Below are positions 34,263-48,465 of a DNA stretch of 64,000 bases, one piece after another. The stretch comes from Ptiloglossa arizonensis. Its lineage: Eukaryota; Arthropoda; Insecta; Hymenoptera; Colletidae. A program made the translations under genes and the position numbers. Each line of letters opens with the position of its first letter. The first letter of the stretch is position 1. The notes beneath the pieces are model-generated. The model worked only from the letters and a program-made list of their open reading frames with translations. It was not told where the DNA came from and did no database searches. The stretch is from assembly GCF_051014685.1 (NCBI RefSeq), contig NC_135058.1, forward strand, positions 7,788,811-7,852,810. Direction: 5' to 3'.

Positions 34263-36197
34263 CTTACTCGGGCGGTTAGTTTGGTTTTTCTCCCCCGTTT
34301 ACGAAGATCTTGGATCCGTGTACATACGCGACGCGTTACGCGAAACGCGGGGCTTTCGCGCGAATTTCGAGCGATTTTACGGTTCGATATAAAACAACGG
34401 TGGTTGTAAAACACGCGAGACGCCCGCCAAACGAATTTTACATCGCGCGAGACGAGTATTTTTAAAGCCTTCGAATCCCTATTAATTCATTCGCTCGCTC
34501 GCTCTCTCGCTCTCTCGCAACTCGAGCGCGGAAACTATGGACGAACGGGAGCATTATTTCATAGTTGTCGTTCCGAATCCCCTTGGTTAACTAACTCCGC
34601 GAACGGGGAGACGACCACGACGCGAAATCGATATGACGTGGATGTATTCGACGCGTCGGAATTCTTACGAGCGAACATAAATCAGACGGGACGTAAGCGG
34701 CGCACGTTTCTTGTCGATTCTTATACAGAAAGCTCGAAAGCTCTGCCATTTGTAACCGAAAGTAGCAGAGTGGGGGTCCGAGGCAAGCACGCTCCTAATA
34801 CGCCCCTTTTTCATTTCTATCTCCGGTAAATAGCGGCGACGTATTTCTCTTCTTGAATAAACTATATCGGTGCGCGACCTCGAATTGTCGGGGGACGTAG
34901 CCCGATGTCGAGGATTCTTTGCAAACGTTGGCCAGAGAGTTTCGTCGAGAAATACTAACATTCAACGTACAATACCGTGTCTGTGTAATTTTTGTTCAAA
35001 TTAATTTAGACTCGTCACTTGTATTTTATTTTGCGCGTAATCGCCGCTTAATCGTACGATCGTGAACGCAATACTCTTTTGTAAATATCACTCGCTTTGT
35101 AACAACAGAGATTTTCTTAATACACTCGAATACACTTGGGTATCGTTTGTCAGCTTATACGAAAAGAATGTACATTTTATAGTTAATTATCATAGTATTA
35201 TACAATAGTTTCCGCGTTACGATCGATCAGTTCTTTTTCTCATTCCGACAATCCTTGTGCCTCTACTTACATTTTTACATATTTTAAACTCACGTGCATA
35301 CGAATCAATTTTAATTGACTCTCGACACTCAGATTTTACATGAAATATATTATAAACGTTCGTACGTGAGCTTTGATTATCCATTACGAGTGACAGTAAA
35401 TGTTCCCCTTGTTCCTTTATTTCTCTTCCCTCTAGTCTCTTAACATTAACGCGCGCGATCGAGTTTCGCAACCTGAATATCGAATCCAACATACGTAAAA
35501 TTCTATTTGTCGTTACACACACGTCGCGATAAAGTCCGTATTTTATTGTTGCTCACCCTTCTACGTCGTTGAACTTCTTCGGGCTTGGAACCGGAGGGCT
35601 GGAACATTGTAGCAGCTCTCGCGTTTGAATACTTTCCAGCGTCGTTTTCGCGCAACCCCCGAACATAAACCAAACACGCAAACTGTATTCAAATTTCCAT
35701 TCGTTGTTTCCATTCGTTTCGTATCGTACGCGTTTCCCAACCACCGCTTTACAATCTCTTAACCCGGGCGTTTGCACGAACGCAAAGGATTCGTTGGTTA
35801 ATACGAAAATCCCGGAGGTACCACCAACTCGAGAACGCCGTTCGAATTATACCAACGGTGCTTTGAAAATGAATTTCATCTGTACGAGTGCGTCGTGTAA
35901 CTCTGTGCCGGGGCCCCTAGTCGCGACCTCCTCAAAGCGTAGCACGCGTTTGCCAAACTTTGTCGTTACCTTTCTCGAAGATTATGCTCGTAGCTGTACC
36001 ATCGTCTCGAAGTCGAGCAAGACCGTACACTGCGTCACGGTGTGTGCAACGTACGCGTGCACGTTCGAGGAAGAAAACCGTTGCACCGGGATGACGTTCG
36101 TCGTGATTTCGGTTCGGTGTGTCTTGCACACGAATGCAATCGATGCCAGTAGCTGTCCGCGATCCGTGGTAACGACGCGCGAACAGGTTGCCGATCG
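34263..36197. other. Gene-free stretch
   Basis: GC-rich to about 34,950 with a (TCGC)-like run near 34,495-34,520, then AT-rich to about 35,560, then balanced. The 165-codon plus frame at 35,704-36,201 and the 162-codon minus frame at 35,932-36,420 overlap and show no known domain. Confidence 0.4.
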
Positions 36198-36302
36198 ATG
36201 AGACGACGAAGTCGTTCGAAACTTCGTTCTTATAGCGCGATGAACGAATATCCGTGCGTTTCTCTGAAAAATATCGAACGAAAACTCGAATCGAAGAAAT
36301 GA
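36198..36302 (+). CDS. Small basic open frame, 34 codons
   Basis: ATG at 36,198 to TGA at 36,300-36,302. The N-terminus is arginine/serine rich (MRRRSRSKLRSYSAM) and the C-terminus is lysine-rich (KNIERKLESKK). An alternative reading uses the internal TTCGTTCTTATAG as an acceptor and the downstream GTAAGT at 36,332 as a donor, in another frame (RIEEMNTLTTMEDPI). It may be a small-ORF gene, an exon, or chance. Codon use and conservation would decide. Confidence 0.17.
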   Translation: MRRRSRSKLRSYSAMNEYPCVSLKNIERKLESKK

Positions 36303-39080
36303 ACACTCTAACCACGATGGAGGACCCGATCGTAAGTTTATTTACGGTTTTCCATCTCGACGATAATTTTATCATCGCGCCAAGGTGTTTATTCCCACCT
36401 CCTCGACGAACGTGGTACATCTATGAATTATTTATACCATGAATACAGAATTCGTCAAAAGTTTCATCTAGGGTTCTAGTGTCTTATCCCGGGCCGCGTC
36501 TCTATCAAGTTGTAATTAGTTCTGCGAGCCACTTCGAGCGATGATCGCAACATGAATATGTATTCCCGTATTAAGGAGTCTTTCGTTCGGTGTGTACACC
36601 TCTCTCTCTCTCTCTCTCTCTCTCGAAATACTTTCAGTTCTCGAATAATCCGATTTGCATGAAAAGTTTGGCCCAGTTGCACCTCGGAAAAATATTGCAC
36701 TTGTTTCTCGTAAGCAGCACGCGGTGCATTTAACGCGCCCGCGAGAGTACTGGGTTTTCTATCGGGGACGAAACTGGTGGATTTAAAGTTCGTTGTTACG
36801 TTTACGGAAGTGTAAAATTGTGCAATTAAGACGCGTCTGGTAGAGATCGAGACAGCTATTGTTCCATTGCAGTATATTATTTCAACGAACGCGTACCATT
36901 TTCGAACTCTGGGCTTCTCAGCGGTGGATCGAAATCAATTGGCCGCTCAAGGTCACCGAGACGTTATCCCCACCACACGGTTCGGTTAACCAGTTGCGTC
37001 ATCTCTCGTTCGTTCGCGGAAACACACGACGCACGTTCTCCCACACACGGATAGCTGACACGGCGTAACAGTGCCCTTGAATGGCCTGTTGATTCCGATC
37101 CAACAACCATAATACCCACTTTTTAAAGGACTTGTCGAACGTTTTCGAATTTCCTGCCACGAAATAACCTCCTATCGCACGTCTCTATCGAATCGTAAAC
37201 CGCTTTTGGTTTTAACTACACACCCTTGGAACCCGTTACAGAGAAACATTCAAGTAGCTTACAAATTGGATCTGTTTTATACGGAGAGTGTTTTGTGAAA
37301 TCTGAATATCGCTCCCGGGACGAATTCAGCGTACAAAAACACTAAAGTTTATCCAAACACTTGTTCCAGCCGACCCTGTTTCAGTCGAGTTACACCCTTT
37401 TCTATCGTTTCAACGATTCGCGTTTGAAACCGAACGGTAACTTCATCGAAATAGTCGTTAGAAAAAATAATTCCTCTCTAAAATATTTCAATGAAACTTT
37501 ACATTTAAATCTCTCGCGCAGTTTCTCGTTTATCGTAATACACTCGTTGGCAAAAAAATGAAAAGAAAAAGTTTCCCATAAATCTCGCAGAGAATGAAAT
37601 TCTACACATGGAATTTAAACTCCATCTCCTCTGTAGTAAAGAACAAATTGAATAAAATCTCATTCGTTGCCTCGTTGAACCGTTTCTCCTCCGTGCCCCC
37701 GCTGCTCGTCTATTAATCTCGCTCTTCTAAATAAGAAAAGAAGAAGTTGTAAGGTCAACAGCTTTCGACCCCCATTCCCCGGATCGCGATTCGTTAAAAC
37801 ATCGAGGAAACATCGTATTTTCGTCCCGTTCGATGCGCTCGGACAGTAAAGGACAGGTACGCGCGAACTTGGTGATATTTTACACATTTATAAAATTCAT
37901 TCGCACCTCTTGCGGCAGCAGTTTCGAAAGTTGAGCCCGCACGGCCGAGCTTGTCCCGCGAGCGAGTCAATATTATATTTCCGCAGCCCTCTAACCAATT
38001 CCCCGCCCCTCGTAGTTCCAGCCACGGTGTATCGGGGGATTTTTGCGCGATCTCGTGTGCCGGCTGCCGATCCGATGGAACATTTTCCAGCGAGTCTCGG
38101 GAGAAAATCTGTCGCGCGAAGTTCACGCTTCTGGTGGTTCGATCGGTTCGGGGTGTTCCCACGGCGATTTCCGCGTCGCGAAACTTTGATGGCTGCCGCA
38201 CCTACCCACGTCGAACGATAACTTGTCCAAGATCCATCCCTCACCGGTGCGGGGAGTTGTGTAGCGAGTTTGTTTTATCGAATTTTCCGCCGGCCCTGTA
38301 CACCGCATGGCTTCCAGGCAGGCTTTCCTTCGAACGATATTACTTTTTCCTTAGCCAGTACCGGAGGCGGCGGAGACGGTGGCGGCGGTGGTAGACTGGG
38401 CAAAATGAAAAGAAAATAAAAGGAATATTACGGTTGACCGACCCCGTCGAGGAGCCGACCCACTTCGAGTTTTATCGTTCCTTCTAACGTTGTAAAATGC
38501 ATAGCATAAATGCATCGCTATTACTTACTGGCCCGCGTCGGTACACCGAGGGTTTAGGAAAGCTCGGAGAAGCCGCGAATTGAGAAAGAGGAAAGGAATT
38601 TTCGCGTAGGAGTTGCACGGGACGCGTGTTCGTACGGAATTTTATCGTCTTCGAGGAGTGAATCCACGCACGAACGAAGATCTCGGGTGTTACGGGACAC
38701 CTAGTAGCTGCTGGACGAATTGTTAGTAATGGAGGACCGAGTGAGTCGCGCGAAGACGGTAGCGACATCTGCGAAGTTCCTGCGATGAATGGCGCGGTAC
38801 GTCAGCTCGTGTAAAAAGAACCAACTGTTATAAGGTTTGTATACGGGAAGATACGAAAGAAAAGAGAATTAATGCCGAGTACAATGACGAATAATAGCCA
38901 TGTCAAAATTGTAATTTTTATTCGACATTCAACGCGTAAAAAGTATCTTATCTTTTATTCATTATTCAAACATCCCATGTAGATAAAAAATTCTGCCCAA
39001 CTATCAACTTGGTCTCTGTAACCCTCGAATGATAAACGTACCAAGGGGAGGATTTAAATGGTCATTTTCTTTATCTTTTT
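36303..39080. other. Gene-free stretch
   Basis: The stretch contains a 24-bp CT microsatellite (36,601-36,624) and a GGC/GGT-rich patch (38,361-38,394). Opposing overlapping frames at 37,790-38,400 are typical of GC-rich non-coding DNA. I saw no RNA gene. Confidence 0.4.
36601..36624. repeat. (CT)12 microsatellite
   Basis: Twelve uninterrupted TC dinucleotides. Confidence 0.92.
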
Positions 39081-39480
39081 GGACGAAAATAATTAATCGA
39101 TTAAATCGTCGATACCCTTTACATCGATCTCGTTACAGTTTCTAGATTAAAACAGATTATAGGTAGATTTTATATAGACTCCGTTACGTTTCCAGATTAA
39201 AATAGATCACTGACACTATGTACACCGCAGCCACATTTTATCCCCGTTTATGTTCACGAAACATTACGAGCGTGTCGGGTGGTTAAAAATTGAAACGAAC
39301 GGGAATCGATTGAGAGGACGATTAACTTGGTTAAAAATCTCGCTGTCTCCGAGGATCGTGCGGAGCAAGGTTTGCCAAGTAAGGTCCATTACGATAGGAG
39401 TAAACACGGTTTCGTCGTCGAATAGCCGGCCATGTCAGAGAGGTCTGTTGGAAGGAACTTTCGCTGCGGCGAGTGGCAGC
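39080..39480. repeat. Fourth, dispersed copy of the 33-kb repeat
   Basis: Strings such as AGATTAAAATAGATCACTGA, ATTTTATCCCCGTTTATG, GGGAATCGATTGAGAGGACG and GTCCATTACGATAGG line up in order with 33,240-33,500. This copy is about 5 kb from the tandem array and in the same orientation. It therefore looks like a dispersed family or a segmental duplication. Confidence 0.7.
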
Positions 39481-42400
39481 GAAAAATATCCGAATAATTT
39501 ATAACGGTATCAAGTACCTCCGCTCTCATTTCGCGAGGGGAGATCCCCACCCACCGTGGGATGTAAATCCCATTAACAGACGAAATTACGGGTTTAATTC
39601 AGGAACGAAACTAACTCGGCCTCGTGTCGGGGAAACCAAGAGACACGGGTTGTACTTTAATTCGAACCACCCCGCATAAATATGTCAATTAAACGTTATC
39701 CGTTACGATTACGATAAAAATGAGAAACGCGGAGTCGTTTTGTTTAATGTTCAAGCGGCTGTCTCGGTTAACGAAATTATGCAGGAGGAAATTAGAATGA
39801 TAAATCTGAGGGTTATCTGGGAATCCTCCGTTTGTCTTTCGTTTGGATTAAAACTAACTTTTATTATAACTCGTCCACGATGAGAGGTGATTCCTAACTA
39901 CGAGGGTAATGGAAGAATGTGAGACGAGACGGCGTTTTAAAACGGAGCCACGTTGAACCAGTGAAATCGTTTCGTAATTTCATGCGAAAGGTTCTCGTCG
40001 AAGACCGTTGTCAAAGAACGTCAACGATACTCTAGGTAACGCGATCACGTTACGAAATTTTAATAACAACGGTCCAATAAATTACATAATACAAGGTTCT
40101 AACGATACCGATATTTTGGTACCACGTTTTATTAAATTATAAAACGGAGCAGTCTCGGAAACTGAGATTCTTGAAGAGCTTTATGGCAAACTTTTGCAAA
40201 GACCGAGCAACCGAGTGGAAAATAATTCGAAGGTAAAGTGCTGTTTTTCCACGTGAACGAGTAATCACGTATAATTACTATTTTATCGAGTTCGATTATA
40301 GTAATCGGGCCATTGTAATGTACACCTAATCCCGATCAAAAAGCGCTAATCTTGTTTGCGATCGCTACTAATAGGCAAAATTACCAGTCGGTAATCCCAT
40401 TACGCGCTATTCGCTCCAAAATTACAAACAAAATCGGAGCATCCCCGTTGGACAGAGAAACCTGAGAATGCATTTTATCTTCCGTAACATATTCCAGATC
40501 CCATTTTACAGTCCAAATGTTTGTCACTTGTGGCACCATCGTATATTACAAACCTCGGGGCAATATATTCACTCCGAATTCACCATTAATTATCTTTTGA
40601 GACATTCTTTCGTATGTAAATCTCTGCGTCGATTGCACTGCTGCGGTAGTGCACAATTTTACAATTTTTCACACCTACGAAACTGTCTCGTGATATCTTG
40701 ATCAATCACCTCCTTTCTGGAAATCAAAATTAACAGAATTCTTTCGAAACTCGAACAGTACATATTTGTACTCGTTAATAGCGTTTCAAATATTTCTCTT
40801 CCTGCGAACATTATTTTTTTCGCTTCGAGTAAAAACAACCATCGTTTTCTCGTTCCATCTTACCAAAGTGGAGCCGAATTTACGATCGAAAATTCGACGG
40901 TGAAAAACCGTGCATACTCGTCGAGGCTCGTGTTTACTCTATCTTCGACGACTCGATTAATACGAGTATAGAAAAAAGGTAAAAAGCTGCGTGAAAACGG
41001 GAAGATCGAAAATGGAAACGAGAATGGGAAAGAAAATAGGAAAGGATCGATCCCGCGTTTATAATAGATCGTGAACGAGAAAATGTTTCGAACAAATGCA
41101 TTTTGGCGCCGCTTAACTGCGCCGCGGGCGTCCCTTTGATCGAGTATCGGCGCTTCATTAAATCGGATCCGATGTTTGCCATTACACGGACACTTCGCGA
41201 GCGATTTCCATTGTAAAACGCGATAATCGTCGTGCCTATGCGCAACACTGCTGGCGTTCATTATTAATCCCCGCGCCGACGGCGTGTAATATTCCACGCA
41301 ATAAACGGATCCTGGCGGTGCGCGGGTATAATCTGTCGGTTACGCGACGTTCCCGCGTTTTCAAAAATCGTTACATTTTCTACGAGTCTGCGATTTCCAT
41401 TTCACGTCATACAGACGACGACGACGACGACGAGAGCTACAAATATAATCTGCTTGAACCTCGAGGAACACGGAGATTATGCATTATTAATTTTAATGGA
41501 ATTCCCCTACAGTCGCAACAAACCGTTGCTAGCTACGCGCACCCTAACGTTATCGTTGTTTCAATGTTTCCTTCTCGTTTCGCGGGCTCTCTTCGTCATT
41601 TTTTATGGTTCCATACTGTACAACGGGAGTCTGTACGAATGCAACAGAGTGATTTTTTTAAGAAATAATACTAGGTTGAGGCGCAAAATTAATTAGGAAG
41701 ATGGGTGATTTGGAACAGTGGTTTATTAACGATGCAGTTGTAGATAATCGATGTTTGATCGTTAGACCTAATCTGGGCCTTCAAATATAGTCTGCACGAG
41801 TAAAAATCTCGAGGAACTCTTCGTATTTTGTAATCATCGATCAAAATTGTAGAAAAGTCGAGGTTCGAGATGACAAACATCCAATAAACAGATTCGAAGA
41901 AACATTTATTCAGAACACATCTACTAAGATAGTCTTGTCTCTTTTATAATTAAAAGTGCACTACGGATTGGTCTATCTTCTTAATTTTACTCGCACAAAT
42001 TTAAGTAGACGTACGAGGACTCGTAACACTATTAATGCCTAACTATTATACAATACAGTAGGTACATCTGTTACTTTTCTTACCCTGCCCATGCAGCCTT
42101 GTCCCACTCCTTACACGTGTAATTCAGCTTACTTTTCTGTCTACGTTGCCGGCGAGTGAATAAATTGTTTAAAATTGTTAAGTAATGAATGAAAGTAACG
42201 ACTAATTAAACGAATTAGAATAGTATGAGGCGCCATTGAGGAGCTAGAGTCTGTGGCGATGCTTGGTGGGAGAAGAGGTCTGGACCAAGCTTCTCCCATC
42301 ACAGGAATCTCTTCTAAGTGGTCGATCTATACATTTCTATACTTGGAATACATTCTCCGATTGATCTTCCTATTAGACTGCTCATGAATCCTATTAGACT

Positions 42401-44634
42401 TTCGTATTCAAAAATATTATATACCGTTGTGGTAATGGGATAGTGTGTAAAAATAAATTTAATATCGGGAAGAAGAAATGGGTAAAAAGAATAAAGTATT
42501 AGGAAAAAGGAAATAAAGTATCGAGTAAAAAGAAAGTAGACGATTTAAAGAAGTACTTGCGTACAAGTAATTTAAAAATATTTATCAACGTCCCGATGAG
42601 TCAAGAGTCGTGATTAAAAAATATAGCTATGGATTTCTCGATGCAGAATTTCCGGAAACGAAGACACAGAACCGACAAGTGAAGTAACGTTCTGCAATTA
42701 CGCGTTAAAGTTACAAGATCCCATGTTTCTCTGCTACAGATCGTGTTCCGGAAGCTCGCGCGATAGCGATACAGGTTAATCGATTAATCCTGATTGCTAA
42801 CTCGAAATACGAAACCGGACCGACTGCGCGTGGAAACGAAACCAGAATATTCCCCGAAGCGTTGCAGTTTACTGCTGACAAATGAACCCAGATCATTTGC
42901 GTAAACGAAGTTTTTTATTAATATCCTCGCTCTGGATTTACTAGAATCGAGTTATCCTTCACGAGAAAGCGATACGTTCACGTTACAGACAAATATTGGT
43001 AAAGCTACAATGTATGTGAATAAATCAAAATGATTTTTCGTAACGAATTGGAACGGACAATATTAGATGCAAATACTGACAGAAGATTATTATTCTACCT
43101 AAGTGTAGCTTTTGTACAGTAGAAGAAATTGAAAAACTTCAAACTCGAAAGTTTAAAAGGGCGACACTTTGAATGGACAGTACGAGTTTTCGGGCTGTAT
43201 TTTTGCACAGTAAAAGAAGTTTTCAACGCGTCAAAATAATCCTAGTCCGAACGAGTGAACGTTCACTTGGCGCGTCACCAAAATTTCAAATCGATCGATC
43301 GGACACTTTCCGAGATACCCGTGTCCACCGATTTAAGAATTCGATTCTCTTCGTTCTACCATTTTGAAACTAAAAGTATCAAAGTGGTCGATTTCACCCG
43401 TCTCGGACGGTTTCGTTTAAAAATAATTCAATTCTCGAGCCTCTCGCCTCGATATTCGGCGACTAGATAAACCAATCGTGTACCAAAATTAATTTTCTCG
43501 TTCCCCTTCTGTTACCCTCTCCGTTACAAATAGAAACGCGTTCACGTTCGTCGTCGGTTCGGGCGTTAAACCCGTACTTTCGGAACTCTCGGCTTTAAGA
43601 GAGCCTCCCTCGAAAGGAAAAAAAAGAAAAGAAAAGAGAAAAAAGAAGAAAATCGATTTTTTCTCTCGAGACGCGAGGAAACCCCCGTTCTCGCGCACCT
43701 CTTGCAGTTTTAAAGTCCATGCATCGGCCAGGGGCGTCTAGCCCCCGAAGAAAGGCGAATATTGGAAGCATTATCGGTCGAGGGGCGAGACCGGCGAGGG
43801 CTATCGTCGAGCCACCGTATAGCGCGGGCAGAATAGGCTGTCCAGAGCCAATGGATGCGAGAGGACATGTATAATGCATGCGGATGCTTGATCCTCGACC
43901 CCCGCCGGTTTCTTCTGGCCGCCAATCCTTCGACCTCGCTACTCGACGCGGGTTTACCGTATAAGCGACCATTCTTTTTTTTTTCTCTCTCTCTCTCCTC
44001 GTCCTAGCTAAATATTTAAAGGCTTTTATCCTACCGCGGGGACATCGACCATCGTTCAGTGACGTCGTAAACGCTCGACGGCGCACCTGGTCGAAACTAT
44101 CGTGTGTACAACGAGACGGTGGTACGGCGACCACCGGCGCGATGTTTTTCAATACCTGCGCGTAACAAGCGAAATAGAATTTCACCTTGTATCGCGTGAC
44201 CAGACTCGTCGCGAAATCCTACCGTTGGATATCGGCCAACGACACCGCTCAACTTGCCCCGATCCTCTTCACGGTGCGCGTTCACGCTGCTCGGAGCTCA
44301 GCCAGAAAGAGGAACGCGAGCACCGGGAAACAAGGAATACGCGTTACGTTCCACCGATGGAAATTCAATATTGACAGGGAAACAGAGGCAGGTATAACCG
44401 ACGGCTTGATGCAATTTCGATTATGCCGGCGGCCACCCTCTTATGTCCCCGGGCTACGTGGGTAGCGAATTGTAAGGAAATCGGAAAATGGATCTCCGCG
44501 TACGGATTCGGTAATCCGCATGATCCGAGGACGAGACTCGAAGACGCTTGCGTGTCTTGGAATTTTTTTTTAATAATTGGACACTTCGAGATTCGAAGAA
44601 GAAGAAGTCTTCTGTGACGAGTCATCGAGGACAG
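39481..44634. other. Long gene-free stretch
   Basis: The stretch contains a GAC triplet run (41,413-41,432) and the second dispersed-repeat copy at 42,045-42,150. A T/CT tract at 43,973-43,997 shapes the long antisense frame at 43,595-44,185. Most of 39.7-43.2 kb is AT-rich. No gene recognised. Confidence 0.4.
42045..42150. repeat. Dispersed repeat, copy 2
   Basis: ACAATACAGTAGG and CAGCTTACTTTTCTGTCTAC parallel the segment at 29,130-29,240 in order and orientation. Too short and diverged to classify. Confidence 0.45.
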
Positions 44635-44830
44635 GAGCGAACCGTGAAAGAGGTCTCTCCATCGAACGGTTCTATTTCTTTCTCGCGACACTAGGACACA
44701 ATTTATTAGCAACTTTACTTTGGGGAGAATCGAGGGGAAGGAACCACGAGTGACATTTTCGTGGCACTCGAGAGGGCGGTTGAGATCGAACCGTGAAAGA
44801 AATCTCTGCATTGAATAATTCTATTTCGAA
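44634..44830. repeat. Local duplication, about 150 bp apart
   Basis: GAACCGTGAAAGAGGTCTCT near 44,638 and GAACCGTGAAAGAAATCTCT near 44,787 each continue to a TTCTATTTC block with matching spacing. A simple diverged two-copy duplication. Confidence 0.6.
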
Positions 44831-47800
44831 GTTTATCGATGAATTAAATTTAGCGCCGCGTTGTTCTTCTTTCTCTCCGTGACCTACCACCTTTGATCCC
44901 CAGCTGACCTCCGTCAGTCGCGTAAACGTTACCGCGAATCTCGACATACCCCGAATCACAGACCGTCAACGTTCTCGCGAGAAAGGAGCAAAGTGATTAT
45001 TTCGCTAGGAAAATAAGGGATTGCTGCAAGTGGTCATTGTGCCGTTACCAAGCCGAAGACGGATGCTCGCAGCGACGAAGCCCGACGCCGTAATGGCACC
45101 GAGACCGGGCTCGCGGAGAGGCGGACGAAGGGTCTCCATCGCCGAGAATCGCGAGAGTCATTAAAACTTTGCATTATTTAGACTTTCGGGTAAATTACAA
45201 GGCTCGGGAGCCCGGCGGTGTTCGTTCGTTACGCAAGACAGGAAAAAGCCACAATGGCTGGGCGAGGAACGTAGCCACGTGGACGTACGAGAGAAACGGT
45301 GCCCTCGGTGCGGGAACCTCGCTCGCTCGTCAAGAGGGCCGCGTTCTCTCGCTCGACGGAATATTAAAAACGCCGCCAATTTCCATTCAAATGAGACTTT
45401 ATCGGTCCCGGTCGTTCTCGATCTTCGAGAATCCGTTCCCGTGTTTCCGTGGCGACGATCGCTTTATTGGATTACGAGAGCGCGAGCCACATGAAAATTT
45501 CTATCCAACTACTTCGAGCGATCGTCCCCGACTAGTACTGGATCTTATCCCCGATGGGAACGTACGTTAAACTCTGGCAGAAAAACTGACCCAAGAGTGA
45601 ACATTCTTGCTGACGAAGACTGGAATCGAGGGTCCTCCGTATCCGTACTCGATGGTTGGATAAAAGACGAGAGGACTGTTTCGTGTCAACACACTGGTAG
45701 TGGTGAGTACTGGGTGGTGGATAGTTTTGTAGCGAGCGATGCTCGGTCGATAGGGTTATAGCAGAAGATTCTGTACTCGTGTGAATAATGGGGAGTGGAT
45801 ACATTTTTATACCTTACAAACGTAAGGTTTGGTACTCGTGTAAATACTAAACGGTAGATGCATCTGTAGCTCGTGATCTCCGATCAATGGGGTCATAGGC
45901 GGAAGTTTCTCGACTTGGGCGAATATTGGAGATAAATGTTTCTACGGAACGTATTGTAGGGCGAAGCTCCTTTGATTTCGATGGGTAATTAGTCGACGAA
46001 AATCGAACAACTTTACGAACCATTTCGCCAATAATTTCACAAGAAAGGGGTTAGATTAAATTTTTGTAGTTGTTCGGTTCTTCTGTCCGCGTAGATAGTC
46101 CCGGGCATTGTTGTCCCACCTTCTTCGTCCCGTGACCGGGCAATTTTTTCCGCTCTGCTTTTCATTCCTCACCTCGCGTTATTAGCGACCTTATTTCCTT
46201 TTCCCGCTCTTTCTCGCGCGCCGTGCTCCCATTTTCTTCGTCCCATCCCCACGATCCCCACACTCCGCCATCCCGCCCTTCTTCATTCTTCTCGCTTGCC
46301 TGCAAAGAGAGGAGTTCTCTTTGAATTTTAGCCGACTACGCTTGGAACTATTTTCATTGAACTTCGAGAACGCAATCTACAAGGCGAGGGGGAATAGAAG
46401 AAGCGTATCATCGGGGTGGGGGTAAATTTTCCAAAAACGTCGAGTAAATTTTCCCACGATTAGATCAATTTAAGGGTGTCTCCTACCCGAGAACGTTAAC
46501 GAATATGTAATATTGAAGAATATTCTCCGCTTTTCGGGAATTTTAATATCTTTCGGTGCCTTAATATTTGGAAATTTTGTGGAGAAACTATTCCATTTTG
46601 ATTATTAATGACATTTATCAGGAAATTACAACGTTGTATTTTTCGAGGTTGTACAAACGATCTGTAAACGAACGGAAGAACGAGAATACACGCGACGTTA
46701 ACGTTTGAAATTAATGATACGATAAAAGCAATAAAAATCCAACATTTAAAATATGTCTCGCGCGTTCGCACAACTAGAATTTCAACCATAGTAACCGAAC
46801 CTAACCAGACACCGCTCTGAACATCATCGTTCCGAAACTTCCCCGATCTATTCTACCACGAAATACTAAGAAAGTATTCAAAGAAACAAAACCGACATCC
46901 CCTCGACACTACCTACCCCACTCGCAAAGAAACAATCGGCCCCATATCTCCCTCGAAATCGTGCAACTTTCCTACTCGAACTTCCTCCTATCCTTAAAAA
47001 TAGCTAAGATAAGAGCTCCTCGTTGGGATCGGGTCACCCGATATACGCGCAAAGTCCGAGGAACTCGTTGCGGGAAAAGTCTCCGGGAACAAACTTAATT
47101 TCATTACATGCTCGAAGTAACGGGTGGAGGGCACGAGTATCGATCAATTTCTTTTTTTTTTTTTCTTCTCCGAGCCACCGCAGACCACCGATTCTCCCGA
47201 AGTTTCTCGCACGAGTTCCCGCGGCGAACGGAACGCGGACGATCCTTCCAGGATGTTTCACCGCGGCGCGGCGTGGCGCGGTGCGGTGCGGAGTTTTTCT
47301 TACGAGTCTTCCTCGATCGATATCGGTAACGACAACGACACAAGAGACACGGGGGGAATCGTGCGGTCGATCTAATTAACCGACATCCACGATCGCTTTG
47401 TGCATCGCCAAGGGTTGCATTAAAGTTGTAGACGGCGTCGTTACGGTCCCGACGAGAATGAAGCGACGGCGGTTGCTGTCGGGACGGAGAAGATCCTTTT
47501 CGAGCTGATCGACGGGCACGAGCAATGAATACGAAATTGTTGCCCACGCAGGCACAGAGAAGGGAACCGTGGGGGTTCAGGGGGATGAAACCTTTGGCGT
47601 TCTAAGCCGTCCGGATGAAGAATGGCGGCGTAATGCATATTTCATCCATATTCATTCGGCGATCCGCGCGCAAACCTCGTTAAACTCTTCATACGTGAAA
47701 GGTGGCAGGGTTGGAGGTTGGTAGGTAGGAGGTAGGGGCTACGATACACGTGGACGCGCGATGGTTCGTATGCGCGGAATGTCGAGCAGCGGGGAATCCG

Positions 47801-48465
47801 AGCCACGCTATTGAACATTGCGATGTCTCCGCTGTCACGGCGTGTATCGATTTCCGGTCCGATCGGCGCGTTGTCCACGCGGCAACGGGGATTTCCTGCC
47901 CCGTGATTTATTCCGCTATTACAACGATGTTGCGCGACGGTACCTTAACGTTGTTATTAAACCGTAGCCTTGGGTTTTTCGGATTCGAATAGCCGGTACA
48001 TCGTCGTACTGTTTCGGAACTACGTGGACAATGTTCGTCTCTTGAATGGACGAGGTGTAATAGAAATTCGGGAATAACAGGAGGGGCTTCAACGCGGGCA
48101 TTCTTTTAGGGGGTAATTCTATCGTTCGAAATGAAACGAAAAGAAAGTGTGGTAAAGTTGCGGTAGATGTTCGGTTCTGAAGTTATAAACGATTAAATTA
48201 TGGAGACTGACGCGAACGATGATTAGCAACACGGGAATACATGACGTGGGAGACACGTAGGGTCGAGAACTCATAGTGACAACGAACGACAGATTTACAG
48301 ATTTATCGTATAGAATAAATAAGTTTTTTCGGGAAGGAGAGATCTTCTAAAAATCTTCCGGACCTCGTAGGGTCAGTATTATTCTGGGTGAAATTTTATT
48401 AACACTACCAAAGAGATCAATTTGATCTGTTTCGAAGTTCTATTTAAAATTACTCAATTAATAGC
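44831..48465. other. Gene-free stretch left of the inverted repeat
   Basis: There is pyrimidine-rich DNA at about 46,120-46,300, a T tract near 47,150-47,164, and CG-rich triplet-like repetition near 47,265-47,290. No gene or RNA recognised. The last 60 bases before 48,466 depart abruptly from the satellite consensus that begins at 48,466. Confidence 0.4.

Noticed and set aside
41668..41700. TAGGTTGAGGCGC string resembling a mariner-type end
   Set aside because: I found no inverted partner and no transposase fragment within several kilobases.
43595..44185. 196-codon minus-strand open frame
   Set aside because: Its length depends on a purine/pyrimidine tract (FFFLFSLFF-type tail) and it shows no domain.
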